NCBI RefSeq assembly: GCF_018129965.1
Contig: NZ_JAFCKW010000011.1
Coordinates: 1-64,000 of the forward strand
Length of the DNA stretch: 64,000 bases
Origin: Bradyrhizobium diazoefficiens
GTDB lineage: Bacteria > Pseudomonadota > Alphaproteobacteria > Rhizobiales > Xanthobacteraceae
Reading direction: 5' to 3'
A program made the translations under genes and the position numbers. Below are positions 33,586-42,796 of this stretch, in pieces (within the stretch, counting starts at the first letter, position 1; each line of letters begins with the position of its first letter). The notes beneath the pieces are model-generated. The model saw only the letters and a list, made by a program, of their open reading frames with translations, was not told the origin of the DNA and ran no database searches.

Positions 33586-35103
33586 ATGAGCCAGAAGCGG
33601 CGCGTTCTCTCTGCGCAAATCGCCCACGAGACCAACACCTTTTCGATCGTCCCGACGACGCTCGAGGACTATCGCAAGCGGCTGTTTCTCCTGGATGGCG
33701 AGATCGCCACTGCACTGGCCGACACGAAAATGGAGATCGCCGCGCATCTGGCCGCAGCCACACGGTACGGCTGGACCCTGGTGCAGCCGATCGCCGCCTC
33801 GGCGACGCCCTCCGGGAAGGTGACGGCCGGGTGCTGGGCCGAATTGCAGCGCCTGGTCTACGCTGCCTGCGACACCGGGCCGCTCGACGGGGTTATCCTC
33901 GCATTGCACGGCGCGATGGTCACCGAGACCGACGACGACGCCGAAGGTGCGCTGCTGGAAGGATTGCGCAAGCGCCTTGGCGACACGATCCCGATCGCGG
34001 TGACGCTCGATTTGCACGCCAACGTCACCGAACGCATGGGCCGGCTGGCCAACATCATGCTGCCCTACCGGACCTACCCGCATATCGACCAGTATGAGAC
34101 GGCGTTCCGCGCCGCCGAATTGCTGCAGGCGGCGATGGACGGTGCGATCCGCCCGAAAGTCTTCCGCCTGCAGGGAGCGCTGCTGGAGGGATGCAATCAC
34201 GGCCGGACCCAGGGCGGCGTGATGAGCGACCTGCTGGCGCGCGCCGCGGAGATGCAGGCGCAGACGCCGGGCCTGCTGTCCGTCGATGTGTGCGCGGGCT
34301 TCAGCCGCTCGGACATTGCCGAGGTCGGCCCCAGCGTCCAGGTCACCTACGATGCGTCCCACAACGCCGCCGAGACAGCCGCACGGCAGGCCGCGGCCGC
34401 GCTCAACGACGAGATGGTCCGCCGCCGCGCCGAGGCCACCGTCGAAGCGCTCGACTTGCCGACCGCCATGAGGCTTGCCGTTGCAGCCGCAGCGGATGTC
34501 GCGGATACCCGTCCCCTCGTGATTTCCGACTTCAGCGACAACCCGGGTTCGGGCGCCTACGGTGACGGTGTCCGCCTGCTCGAGGCGCTGCTGCAGACCA
34601 AGGTGCAAGGCGTGCTGTTCGGTGTGCTCGGCGACCCCGAAGCCACGGCCCGCTGCCATGAAGTGGGGCTTGGGGCCAATGTCGATGTCGTCGTCGGTGC
34701 CAAGCGCCATCCGGCCGCCTACGGACCTCCGCTCACGCTGTCCGGGCGCGTGACCGGCCTGTCGGACGGCGCCTTCGTGTGCGAGGGGCCGATGAATGCC
34801 GGTCAGCCCATGACGCTCGGGCCTTCGGCCCTGCTCGAGGTCGACGGCGTCTCCATCGCGATCTCGACCAACACGCTGCAGACCTACGATCAGGAAATGT
34901 TCCGCATTCTCGGAGCAGAGCCGGCTCGATTCCGGATCGTCGCGGTGAAGTCCGCGCACCACTTCCGTGCCGCCTTCGCGCCGATGGCCAGGGAGGTGAT
35001 CCTGGCCGACAGCGGCGGCCTTGCCACCTTCGATCACACCAAGCTGACCTACCGAAACGTCCGCCGTCCGGTCTGGCCGCTCGACGAGATCCCGGCGGGT
35101 TAA
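33586..35103 (+). CDS. M81-family (MlrC-like) metallopeptidase
   Basis: A 505-residue protein. The N-terminal region (VLSAQIAHETNTFS at 6-19), the HGAMV and LDLHANVT blocks (near 108 and 143), and the C-terminal domain with VKSAHHFRAAF near 465 match the MlrC family. MlrC is named from microcystin breakdown, but most members probably handle other small amides or peptides. Zn ligands are likely in HETN and LDLHAN. The ATG at 33586 has AGGA six bases upstream. It stands alone on the plus strand. Confidence 0.85.
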   Translation: MSQKRRVLSAQIAHETNTFSIVPTTLEDYRKRLFLLDGEIATALADTKMEIAAHLAAATRYGWTLVQPIAASATPSGKVTAGCWAELQRLVYAACDTGPLDGVILALHGAMVTETDDDAEGALLEGLRKRLGDTIPIAVTLDLHANVTERMGRLANIMLPYRTYPHIDQYETAFRAAELLQAAMDGAIRPKVFRLQGALLEGCNHGRTQGGVMSDLLARAAEMQAQTPGLLSVDVCAGFSRSDIAEVGPSVQVTYDASHNAAETAARQAAAALNDEMVRRRAEATVEALDLPTAMRLAVAAAADVADTRPLVISDFSDNPGSGAYGDGVRLLEALLQTKVQGVLFGVLGDPEATARCHEVGLGANVDVVVGAKRHPAAYGPPLTLSGRVTGLSDGAFVCEGPMNAGQPMTLGPSALLEVDGVSIAISTNTLQTYDQEMFRILGAEPARFRIVAVKSAHHFRAAFAPMAREVILADSGGLATFDHTKLTYRNVRRPVWPLDEIPAG

Positions 35104-35177
35104 TCTGGCCGCACGGGCTTCCGGTCGACGGCGCGCCGTGATCCGGCGCGTCGGCGATGCGGACGACGCGCCGTCCG

Positions 35178-36140
35178 TCATGTCCCGTCAAGGAAAGCCC
35201 GCACCTTGCTCACGGTCTGCGCCGGCTGCTCTTCCATGATCCAATGGCCGGAGCCGGTGATGATGCCGCCGTCGACCCTGGTGCCGACCTCGCGCATGAT
35301 CGCCGCCTGCTGATCGCCAAAGGACTTTTCGGCGCCAAGCGCAAGGATCGGCATGTTCAGCTTGTTCCTGGCAAAAACCTTGTTGTCGGTGGCGTCCTTG
35401 CCGAAGGCTGCGAACTGTTCGAAGGCGTAGTGCATGTTGCCGGGCCGGGCGTAGAGTTTCGCATAATGGTTGCGGGTTGCTTCGTCGATGGCCTTGGGAT
35501 CGGCCGACAGCTCGTTGTAGAAACGGTCGAGATAGATGCGCTCGCGGCCCTTGACCAGACGATCGACGTCGGGGCCGCGGAAATTGAAATGCCACAGCAT
35601 GGGGCTCTTCAGGATCTCGTCCCAGGGACCGATGCCGGGCAGCGGCGCGTCGATGACCACCCATTTGGTGATGCGATCGGAGTATTGCGCGGCGAGCGCA
35701 TAGCCGACCATGTTGCCGATGTCGTGAGTGACGAGATCGGCTTTCTGGACGTTGAGCTTGTCCATGAGCATGGCAATGTCGACGCCCTGATTCTTCTTGT
35801 CGTAGCCGCCCGCGGGCTGGGACGACAGCCCCATTCCGCGCAGGTCCGGGACGATCACGGTGTGGTCCTTGGAAAGCGCCTTGGCGAGCGGCGCCCACAT
35901 GTCGCCGGTGTCGGCGAAGCCGTGCAGGAGAACGACTGCGGGTCCCTTTCCGCCAACGCGGACATGCAGGGTGACGCCGTTGACCGAAATGCGCTCGATC
36001 CTGAAATCCGCTGGAAAGGGCTCGACTGCCGCAAGCGCGGTTCGGCCGCTACAGATGATGAGGATGGTCAGGATGAAGACGAAAAGCGCCGCGATGGATC
36101 GCGCGCCGGGGATCGGGTTGCCTGGGACGAAACTGCGCAT
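35178..36140 (-). CDS. secreted epoxide-hydrolase-like alpha/beta hydrolase
   Basis: A 320-residue alpha/beta hydrolase with an N-terminal hydrophobic segment (about 12-32) acting as signal anchor or signal peptide. HGFADTGDMW carries the oxyanion motif, and the elbow reads THDIGNMVGY, with Asp as nucleophile as in epoxide and haloalkane hydrolases. The last His is in GSGHWIMEE near 300. Such proteins open epoxides or split C-halogen bonds. It is downstream of an acyl-CoA dehydrogenase gene in the same direction. Confidence 0.83.
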   Translation of the reverse strand: MRSFVPGNPIPGARSIAALFVFILTILIICSGRTALAAVEPFPADFRIERISVNGVTLHVRVGGKGPAVVLLHGFADTGDMWAPLAKALSKDHTVIVPDLRGMGLSSQPAGGYDKKNQGVDIAMLMDKLNVQKADLVTHDIGNMVGYALAAQYSDRITKWVVIDAPLPGIGPWDEILKSPMLWHFNFRGPDVDRLVKGRERIYLDRFYNELSADPKAIDEATRNHYAKLYARPGNMHYAFEQFAAFGKDATDNKVFARNKLNMPILALGAEKSFGDQQAAIMREVGTRVDGGIITGSGHWIMEEQPAQTVSKVRAFLDGT

Positions 36141-36283
36141 TGTTGACCTGCCCGCTGATGGTGCCGAGCGCAACAACGTCGGCCATGACGCACCAAAGAT
36201 TCCGGTGCATCAAAGCAGACCACGCGACCTTCTGACCATAAGCGAGCCGCGACGTTTTGCGGGATCGCACGAAAAGCTGTCGC

Positions 36284-37498
36284 TTACGCCATCACGCCGC
36301 CGCGCTTGATCAGTTCCTTGCCGACCGCCGCAAGATGGACCTGATCCGGGCCGTCGCCGATCCGGATGAAGCGGGCGTAGACATAGGCGCGGGCCAAGAA
36401 AGTATCCTGCGAGACGCCGGCGGCGCCGTGGATCTGGATAGCGCGGTCGATCACGCGGCCAGCCATGCTGGGCACGACGATCTTGGCCGCGGCGATCAGG
36501 TCGCGGGCGGCCTTGTTGCCTTCGCGGTCCATCTTGTCGGCGGCCTGCAGCGTCAGGAGCCGCGCCTGCGCGATCTCGCAGAAGGAGTGCGCGATGTCCT
36601 CCTTCACCGAGCCCTGCTCGGCGAGCGGTTTGCCGAAGGCGACGCGGGAGACCGCACGCCGGCACATCAATTCCAGCGCGCGCTGGGCGCAGCCGATCAG
36701 CCGCATGCAATGATGGATGCGGCCGGGCCCGAGCCGGCCTTGCGCGATCTCGAAGCCGCGCCCCTCCCCGAGCAGGATGTTCTCGGCGGGCACCCGGACA
36801 TTCTCGTAGACGATCTCCGGGTGGCCGACCGGCGCGTCGTCATAGCCATAGGTGAGCATGTCGCGCACGATGCGAACGCCCGGAGTATTTTTCGGCACCA
36901 GGATCATGGATTGCTGGCGATGGCGGTCGGGATCGTCGGGCGCGGTCTTGCCCATCACGATCAGGATCTCGCAATCCTCGTTCATCGCGCCCGAGGTGTA
37001 CCATTTGCGGCCGTTGATGACGTAGTTGTCGCCGTCGCGCCTGATCTCGCACTGGATGTTGGTGGCATCGCTGGATGCCACCTGCGGCTCCGTCATCGAA
37101 AAACCGGAGCGGATGCGCCCTTCGAGCAGCGGCGTCAGCCAGCGCGCCTGCTGCGCCGGCGTGCCGTAGTTCGCCAGGACCTCCATGTTGCCGACATCTG
37201 GCGCCGAGCAGTTGAAGACCTCGGGCGCCCAGAGGATGCGGCCCATGATCTCCTTGACCGGGGCATATTCGAGATTGGTGAGGCCAGGACCGTGTTCGCC
37301 GGATAGAAACAGGTTCCAGAGCCCCTGCTCGCGCGCCATCCGCTTCAGGTCCTGCAGGACCGCCGGCGTCCTGTAGTGCGTCGCCTCCGGCTTCACCTGC
37401 TCGTAATAGAGCTCCTCGACCGGCTCGACATGCGTCCGCATGAATTGCCGGACGCGCTCCTGAAGCTCCAGCGAACGGGGGGAGTGCTGAAAGTCCAT
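36284..37498 (-). CDS. acyl-CoA dehydrogenase family protein
   Basis: A 404-residue flavoprotein. FSMTEPQVASSDATNI near 150 and the late RAYVYARFIRIGDGPDQVHL near 370 match the family's FAD and acyl-CoA regions; QIHGAAGVSQDTF is the C-terminal motif. The substrate class is not determinable; this subgroup is near the long-chain and FadE-like enzymes. The ATG at 37498 has GGGAG upstream. A palindromic repeat separates it from the upstream binding-protein gene. Confidence 0.88.
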   Translation of the reverse strand: MDFQHSPRSLELQERVRQFMRTHVEPVEELYYEQVKPEATHYRTPAVLQDLKRMAREQGLWNLFLSGEHGPGLTNLEYAPVKEIMGRILWAPEVFNCSAPDVGNMEVLANYGTPAQQARWLTPLLEGRIRSGFSMTEPQVASSDATNIQCEIRRDGDNYVINGRKWYTSGAMNEDCEILIVMGKTAPDDPDRHRQQSMILVPKNTPGVRIVRDMLTYGYDDAPVGHPEIVYENVRVPAENILLGEGRGFEIAQGRLGPGRIHHCMRLIGCAQRALELMCRRAVSRVAFGKPLAEQGSVKEDIAHSFCEIAQARLLTLQAADKMDREGNKAARDLIAAAKIVVPSMAGRVIDRAIQIHGAAGVSQDTFLARAYVYARFIRIGDGPDQVHLAAVGKELIKRGGVMA

Positions 37499-37534
37499 TT
37501 TAATGCTCCCGGTCGCCAAGCTTCGCGTGAGTAT

Positions 37535-37629
37535 CGTAGGGTGGGCAAAGCGAAGCGTGCCCACCGCTTCCATTTCGGTTGATGGATCGGTGGTGGGCAC
37601 GGCGCAGTTGCGCCTTAGCCCACCCTACG
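37535..37629. repeat. palindromic repeat (CGTAGGGTGGGC type)
   Basis: The outer arms CGTAGGGTGGGCAAAGCG (37535-37552) and its near-inverse at 37611-37629, and the inner arms GTGCCCACC (37557-37565) and GGTGGGCAC (37592-37600), form a nested inverted repeat of 95 bases. It is a further family of intergenic palindrome common in Bradyrhizobium-type genomes. Confidence 0.78.
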
Positions 37630-37668
37630 TTTCCGAACGAGTGGATAGCGTCCCTCGCCGACCAACCG

Positions 37669-38880
37669 TCACGTCCCCCGCAGCAACTCGCTCGCCACGA
37701 CCCAATCGTTGCCGTCGAATTGGAGGATATAGCCGTCCTTGATGGGGCGGAAATCCTGCGGCGTCGTGTTCAGCGTGATGCCCGGCAGCAGCAGCGAGAG
37801 CGGCACGTTCTTCAGGTTCGCCGCCTGCGCCATGATGTTCTCGCGCGTCAGATTGTCCTTGCACTGCTTCAGCACGACCACCAGCGCCTCGGCCACCGTA
37901 TAGCCGTAGAGCGCGGCGACGTTGTTGATATCGGCATTGGGCAGCCGCTTCTTGACGAAGTCGATATAGGCCGACATCGCCGCATCGTCCTTCGGCTGCT
38001 CGACGAACGGCTTCAGCGAGCCGAGCGATAGCACGCCCTTGCCGGCCTCGAGCCCGGCCGGCACCATCACGGTCGCCTTGTTGGCGCAGCCGCTGGCAAG
38101 GAAGCGGGTTGCGACCCAGCCGACTTCATGCGCCTTGCGGATCGCCTGGGCGCAGGCGCGCGGCGTCACCGAGTAGATCATGAAGACGTCGGCCTTGGTG
38201 CTCGCCAGCGTCAGCACCTGGGAATCCACGGTCGGATCGGTCACCTCGAAGCTCGAGGCCATCGCGATCGCCTTGTCTGCATCCGCGCCAAGGGCTTCCT
38301 TGACGCCGCGAAGATATTCCTTGCCGGCGTCGTCGTTCTGATAGAGCACCGCAAAGCGCGCATTCGGGTTCTTGGCGCGGGCATAGGCGACGTCGATCGC
38401 AGCCTCGCTCGTGTAGTTCGGCGCCCATGGCAGCGCCATCGACCACGGCATGTTGGCGGGATCGTTCCACTTCGAGGCCGAACTGATCAGGAAGAGCTGC
38501 GGCACCTTGTTGCTGTTGAGGTATTTTGCGATCGCCGAACTCGGCGCTGTGCCCATGGTGGCGAAGATGAAGGCGACGCCGTCGCCTTCGACGAGGCGGC
38601 GCGCGGCTTCCATAGTCTTGGGCGGCGAGAACGCGTCGTCGAGCGACAGGAGATTGAGCTTGCGGCCGTTGACCCCGCCCTTCTCGTTGACCTCGTCGAA
38701 ATAGGCCGCGATCACCCGTCCAGTGATGCCGAGCGGCGACGCTGGGCCACTATAGGGCATGGTGTTCCCGATCTTGATCTCCGTGTCGCTGACGCCGGGA
38801 CCGTAGGATTTTTGCGCGGAGACGGGTGTCGACAAGCAGGCAGCGGCCAGCGCTGCAGCCAGGGCCAAAGCGGCTTTCAT
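37669..38880 (-). CDS. ABC transporter substrate-binding protein, LIV type
   Basis: A 403-residue periplasmic binding protein of the branched-chain amino-acid (type I) family. The signal peptide spans about 1-22 (ending VSA-Q). The opening GVSDTEIKIGNTMPYSGPAS is typical. No permease or ATPase genes sit beside it. The complete LIV permease set at 60.6-64 kb lacks a binding protein in view, but pairing the two across 20 kb would be speculation. It could serve a fatty-acid or aromatic-acid route with the adjacent dehydrogenase. Confidence 0.88.
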   Translation of the reverse strand: MKAALALAAALAAACLSTPVSAQKSYGPGVSDTEIKIGNTMPYSGPASPLGITGRVIAAYFDEVNEKGGVNGRKLNLLSLDDAFSPPKTMEAARRLVEGDGVAFIFATMGTAPSSAIAKYLNSNKVPQLFLISSASKWNDPANMPWSMALPWAPNYTSEAAIDVAYARAKNPNARFAVLYQNDDAGKEYLRGVKEALGADADKAIAMASSFEVTDPTVDSQVLTLASTKADVFMIYSVTPRACAQAIRKAHEVGWVATRFLASGCANKATVMVPAGLEAGKGVLSLGSLKPFVEQPKDDAAMSAYIDFVKKRLPNADINNVAALYGYTVAEALVVVLKQCKDNLTRENIMAQAANLKNVPLSLLLPGITLNTTPQDFRPIKDGYILQFDGNDWVVASELLRGT

Positions 38881-39024
38881 GGTTTCTCCCCAGTGATTAT
38901 CGTCCGCGCGGCAAGGCGAAGGCGCGGCGTGCTGCTTTTTGTCAGCGCGTCAGATCAGCGGAGTTCGCCATGAAGGTCTTGCGTCGAGTTGCTGGTTGGC
39001 TGGTGGCGCGGCGCCTTTGAACGC

Positions 39025-39921
39025 TCAGGCGCGCTCCGCAGCCTTGCGCACGTCCAGCACGGCCTGCGCCCATTCGGCCGGCCGCTCCTGCGGCAGGTTG
39101 TGGCCGGCGCCCACGAACACGCGCCGCTCGAAAAAGCCTTCGAACTTCTTCGCGTGGTGGGCGGTGCCGGGATTGACGCCGTCGCTGTCGCCGTCGATCG
39201 CAATGGTGGGAACGCGGATCGGCGGCTGCGCGGCCAGTTTTGCCTCGATTGCTGCATAGGCGGGATCGCCGTCGACCAGCGCGTAGCGGTGGCGATAGGA
39301 ATGGATCACGACATCGACGAAATCGGGATTGTCGAACGACGCCGCGCTGGTCTCGAAGGTGGCGTCGTCGAATTGCCATGTCGGCGACCAAATCGTCCAC
39401 AGCTGCCGCGCAAAGCCGCGGCGGTTACGTTCCAGCGCGCGGCGGCCGCGCTCGTTGTGGAAGAGATATTGATACCAGAGCGCCGCCTCCTCCGGCGGCG
39501 AGGCCGGCTCCATGGATCGTGCGATGTTCTGGATGTTGTAGGAATTGCCGGAGACGAGGCCCACCACGCGCTCGGGATGCAGCACCGAGACCACGCAGGC
39601 CGCGCGCCCGCCCCAATCGTAGCCGCCGAGGACCGCGCGTTCGATGCCAAGCGCGTCCATGAAGGCGAGCAGATCCGCGCCCAGCGCCGCCTGCTCGCCG
39701 GAGCGCAACGTCTCAGGGGAGCGAAACCGCGTCGGCCCATAGCCGCGCAGCCAGGGCACCAGCACCCGCGCGCCTGATTGCGCGAGGATCGGTGCGGCCT
39801 CGGCATAGGCGTGCACGTCATAGGGAAAGCCGTGGCCCATGATGCAGGGCCAGCCGTCGGGCGCGCCGTAATCGAGATAGGCGATATCGAGGATTTCGGT
39901 GGTGACGATGTTCGGCTGCAT
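39025..39921 (-). CDS. epoxide-hydrolase-like alpha/beta hydrolase
   Basis: A 298-residue cytoplasmic alpha/beta hydrolase. The oxyanion motif is HGFPYD, the elbow GGYDWGGRAA carries an Asp nucleophile (the haloalkane-dehalogenase/epoxide-hydrolase pattern), and the terminal GAGHNLPQE gives the His. I prefer the ATG at 39921, with AGG upstream, over a GTG nine bases further up. It lies upstream of the binding-protein gene in the same direction, with a 144-base gap. Confidence 0.85.
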   Translation of the reverse strand: MQPNIVTTEILDIAYLDYGAPDGWPCIMGHGFPYDVHAYAEAAPILAQSGARVLVPWLRGYGPTRFRSPETLRSGEQAALGADLLAFMDALGIERAVLGGYDWGGRAACVVSVLHPERVVGLVSGNSYNIQNIARSMEPASPPEEAALWYQYLFHNERGRRALERNRRGFARQLWTIWSPTWQFDDATFETSAASFDNPDFVDVVIHSYRHRYALVDGDPAYAAIEAKLAAQPPIRVPTIAIDGDSDGVNPGTAHHAKKFEGFFERRVFVGAGHNLPQERPAEWAQAVLDVRKAAERA

Positions 39922-40026
39922 GCGGCGCACCTCATTTCAAGGGCATGATAAATCGGTTGTCACAAACGATCCATCCTCTTTCGGACAGCGTTTCTTCACC
40001 GAACGCAAACGGTTCACAGGTGCGGC

Positions 40027-40359
40027 ATGGTCTACGTCTCCATGACCGGCTTTCGTCCACGCAGCATCGCAAGACTTCCGATGTTCTGGTGGCGAACGAT
40101 CCGGTCATTCAAACAGGCGCAACGCGCGCCGGGCAATCTTGCGACCGCCGTCCGGGTCGTCGGCGGTATCTATCATACGATGACGGTGTGGTCGGATGGG
40201 GCGAGCGTCCGCGCCTACGTGGCGAGTGGCGCACATCTGAAGGCGATGAAGGATTTTCGCAGGCTCGGAAGCGGCGCGACCTATGGCTACACCTGTGACG
40301 AAATCCCGACATGGGACGCCGTCTACCAGCTCTGGACGCGTTTCGGCCGCGAGGTCTGA
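40027..40359 (+). CDS. DUF3291-like small protein
   Basis: A 110-residue protein matching the pattern of DUF3291/ABM-like dimeric alpha-beta barrels: MVYVSMTGFR at the start, QAQRAPGNL, then HTMTVWSDGASVRAYVASGAH and CDEIPTWDAV. Related folds are haem-degrading or antibiotic-biosynthesis monooxygenases, but no function is established for this type. It is convergent with the GGDEF-EAL gene, only eight bases apart. Confidence 0.65.
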   Translation: MVYVSMTGFRPRSIARLPMFWWRTIRSFKQAQRAPGNLATAVRVVGGIYHTMTVWSDGASVRAYVASGAHLKAMKDFRRLGSGATYGYTCDEIPTWDAVYQLWTRFGREV

Positions 40360-40367
40360 ACGCGAAC

Positions 40368-42446
40368 TCAGGCGGCCACGCCTTTCGCGCGATCGTCCTG
40401 CGCCTCGCGCGCGGGCTCCACGCATGTCTGGTCGTCGATCATGCGATTGATGACATCGAGCGGCATGGGCTTGCCGAACAGATAGCCCTGCACGCTATCG
40501 CAGCCCTCCTCGCGCAGGAAGTCGAGATGACGCGTGGTCTCGACGCCCTCGGCCAGCACCGGGATGTTGAGACTGCGGCCGAGCAGCAGGGTCGCCTTGA
40601 CGATCGCCGCCGCATGGACGCTGGTCTCGACCGCCTGGACGAAACTCTTGTCGACCTTGATCTTGTCGAACGGAAAGGCCTGGAGCGTCGACAGCGAGGA
40701 ATAGCCGGTACCGAAATCGTCCATCGCGACCGTGACGCCGATTTTCTTCAGGGCAAGCACAACCTGGAGCGCATGCTGGCGGTCGGCAATGATGCCGCTC
40801 TCGGTCAGCTCGATCTCCAGACGCGCGGGCGGCAGTCCCGTCTCCTTGAGAATTTCCGCCACCCGCCGCGGCAGGTCGTGGTTGAGTTGCATCGGGGCGA
40901 CGTTCACCGCGACCTTGTACGGCATGCGCCAGCGCGCAGCCGCGAGGCAAGCCGTCCGCATCACCCAGTCGCCGATCTCGATGATCAGGCCGGTCTCTTC
41001 CGCGATCGGAATGAAGGCATCGGGCGGGATTCGCCCCTTCTGCGGGTGGTTCCAGCGGATCAGGGCTTCGAAGCCGACGATTTCGCCTGTCTGCGTATCG
41101 TTCTGCACCTGGTAGTACAGTTCCAGCTCGTCTCGGATCAGGGCGCGCTTGAGATCGATCGCCAGTTCGGCGCGGGCGCGGCTGGCCTCGTCCATCGAGG
41201 GCTCATAGGTGCAGATTTTGCCGCGGCCGAGGCTCTTTGCGCGATACATCGCAAGGTCGGCGCGCTGGGTGAGGCTTTCGCTGGTCTGCCCGTGCTCGGG
41301 AAACAGGGCGACGCCGATGCTGCAACCGACCGCCAGGGTCTGATGCTGCCACTCCACCGGCTCGAGCACGACCTTGCGCAGCCGCTCGGCGAACTTCATC
41401 GCCTCGCCGCGCGCGAAGATCTCGCTCTTGACGGCCACGAACTCGTCGCCGCCGATCCGGGCCAGGAACTCGCCCTCCTGCAATTCGGCGGAGATACGGC
41501 GTGCGACCTGACGCAGCAGATGGTCTCCGCCGACATGGCCATGGACGTCGTTGATGTCCTTGAAGCGGTCGAGATCGATCGCCAGCACGACGACGCGCGC
41601 GGTATCGTCGACGCGGCCGGCCAGGAGATCGTGCAGCTGCTGCGCCAGCCCGTTGCGGTTCGGCAGGCCGGTAAGCGGATCGTGCAGCGCCTGATGCTTG
41701 TAGCTCTCGGTCGCCTCGTTTGCGGCCTGCAGATCGATCGCATAGGCCGATGCCCCCATCGCCATGATCAGGCTGACGCCGACGATGACGCTGGTAATCA
41801 TGAAAGTGTCCGACAAGGTCTGCGGCGGCACGGCGATGTCGAACACCGGGTATATCGTCACGGCGGCCATGCCGGTAAAGTGCAGCGACACGATCGCCAG
41901 GATCATGGCGAGCGTGCCGCCATATTTGCAGAAGCGCGTGACCGGCCGCGCGATGCGGTTGGCGGCCACTACGCCAAAGCCGGCCGCGAACACGACGGAG
42001 AGTGCGACCAGCGGATAGTTCCAGCCGAGCACACCGGGAATTTCGAAGGCCGCCATCCCCGTGTAATGCATCGCGGCGATGCCAAGACCGAAGATCGCTC
42101 CGCCGACCTCGATCGCCGGGCCGAGCCGGGTGCGGGCCGTTACGAAGAACCCCACCCACGCAAAGACCACGGCGATCATCAGCGAGGCAAACGACAGCCC
42201 CGGTTCAAAGGCGCGCGCCACCGGGGCGTTGTAGCCGAGCATGGCCGAAAAATGTGTGGTCCAGACCGTGCCGCCCGCAACCAGTCCGGCCAGAAACAGG
42301 AGATGCAACCGCCGCATGCCGGTATTGCGACGAACCCGCGCCAGCAACCGCATCGACAGCAGGGATCCCAACACGCAGACGAGCGTCGCAGCCAGGACGT
42401 AGCTGAGGTCGTGCTGCTCAGGAAGACAGGTCAGGGCTTGCCACAT
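40368..42446 (-). CDS. MHYT-GGDEF-EAL membrane signalling protein
   Basis: A 692-residue c-di-GMP enzyme. The N-terminal MHYT sensor has seven predicted helices to about residue 245, with the motifs TTHFSAM, AAMHYTGMAAFEI and SLHFTGMAAVTI. Then a GGDEF domain (about 265-420) with intact IGGDEF, and an EAL domain (about 435-680) with FEALIRWNHP and DDFGTGYSSL. Both motifs look catalytically complete, so the protein may make or break c-di-GMP. MHYT domains may bind copper and sense oxygen, CO or NO. Confidence 0.92.
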   Translation of the reverse strand: MWQALTCLPEQHDLSYVLAATLVCVLGSLLSMRLLARVRRNTGMRRLHLLFLAGLVAGGTVWTTHFSAMLGYNAPVARAFEPGLSFASLMIAVVFAWVGFFVTARTRLGPAIEVGGAIFGLGIAAMHYTGMAAFEIPGVLGWNYPLVALSVVFAAGFGVVAANRIARPVTRFCKYGGTLAMILAIVSLHFTGMAAVTIYPVFDIAVPPQTLSDTFMITSVIVGVSLIMAMGASAYAIDLQAANEATESYKHQALHDPLTGLPNRNGLAQQLHDLLAGRVDDTARVVVLAIDLDRFKDINDVHGHVGGDHLLRQVARRISAELQEGEFLARIGGDEFVAVKSEIFARGEAMKFAERLRKVVLEPVEWQHQTLAVGCSIGVALFPEHGQTSESLTQRADLAMYRAKSLGRGKICTYEPSMDEASRARAELAIDLKRALIRDELELYYQVQNDTQTGEIVGFEALIRWNHPQKGRIPPDAFIPIAEETGLIIEIGDWVMRTACLAAARWRMPYKVAVNVAPMQLNHDLPRRVAEILKETGLPPARLEIELTESGIIADRQHALQVVLALKKIGVTVAMDDFGTGYSSLSTLQAFPFDKIKVDKSFVQAVETSVHAAAIVKATLLLGRSLNIPVLAEGVETTRHLDFLREEGCDSVQGYLFGKPMPLDVINRMIDDQTCVEPAREAQDDRAKGVAA

Positions 42447-42796
42447 CGAATGAATTCTCCCGAGAGCGAGATACGGGCTTGGCTTGGAAATGGATCTGGA
42501 CAGCTCGATCGTTGGTTAGAAAAGTACGAAGGGCCGCCCCGGGCGCATGGAGGACGCCGGCTTGCGATCGAGCCACACCGGCCTTAAGTGCCGGTTAGGA
42601 CGCCGGTTTTGCCGGCACTTCGACGGATACAAAGAACAATCAGGATGAAAATAAAGTGAGCGGCCGCAACATTCCCGGCGGTATCTGGAACCCGGCTTGT
42701 GGCAGGCCGGACGAACGCCTAAGACATTGACGGCCCGGCAGGTGATCCAAGCGGCAGCGTCCATCGTTACCGAGCGGATATACCAACCGAGGCTTC
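42447..42796. other. 350-base divergent intergenic region
   Basis: Between the MHYT-GGDEF-EAL gene (minus) and the RpoE-like gene (plus). The right part carries the TGATCC-N16-CGTT promoter at 42743-42768. No other feature was recognised. Confidence 0.5.
42743..42768 (+). promoter_or_regulatory. ECF-type promoter of rpoE-chrR (TGATCC-N16-CGTT)
   Basis: TGATCC at 42743-42748, then 16 bases, then CGTT at 42765-42768. Transcription would start around 42775, about 20 bases before the sigma start. The same two boxes with the same spacing lie before the second sigma gene and before tspO. TGATCC is the -35 known for RpoE/ChrR-type (ECF11) sigma factors, so autoregulation is likely. Confidence 0.78.

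Noticed and set aside
33169..35181. 670-codon minus-strand frame opposite the M81 gene
   Set aside because: The plus-strand protein is a clear MlrC relative; the antisense sequence is low complexity.
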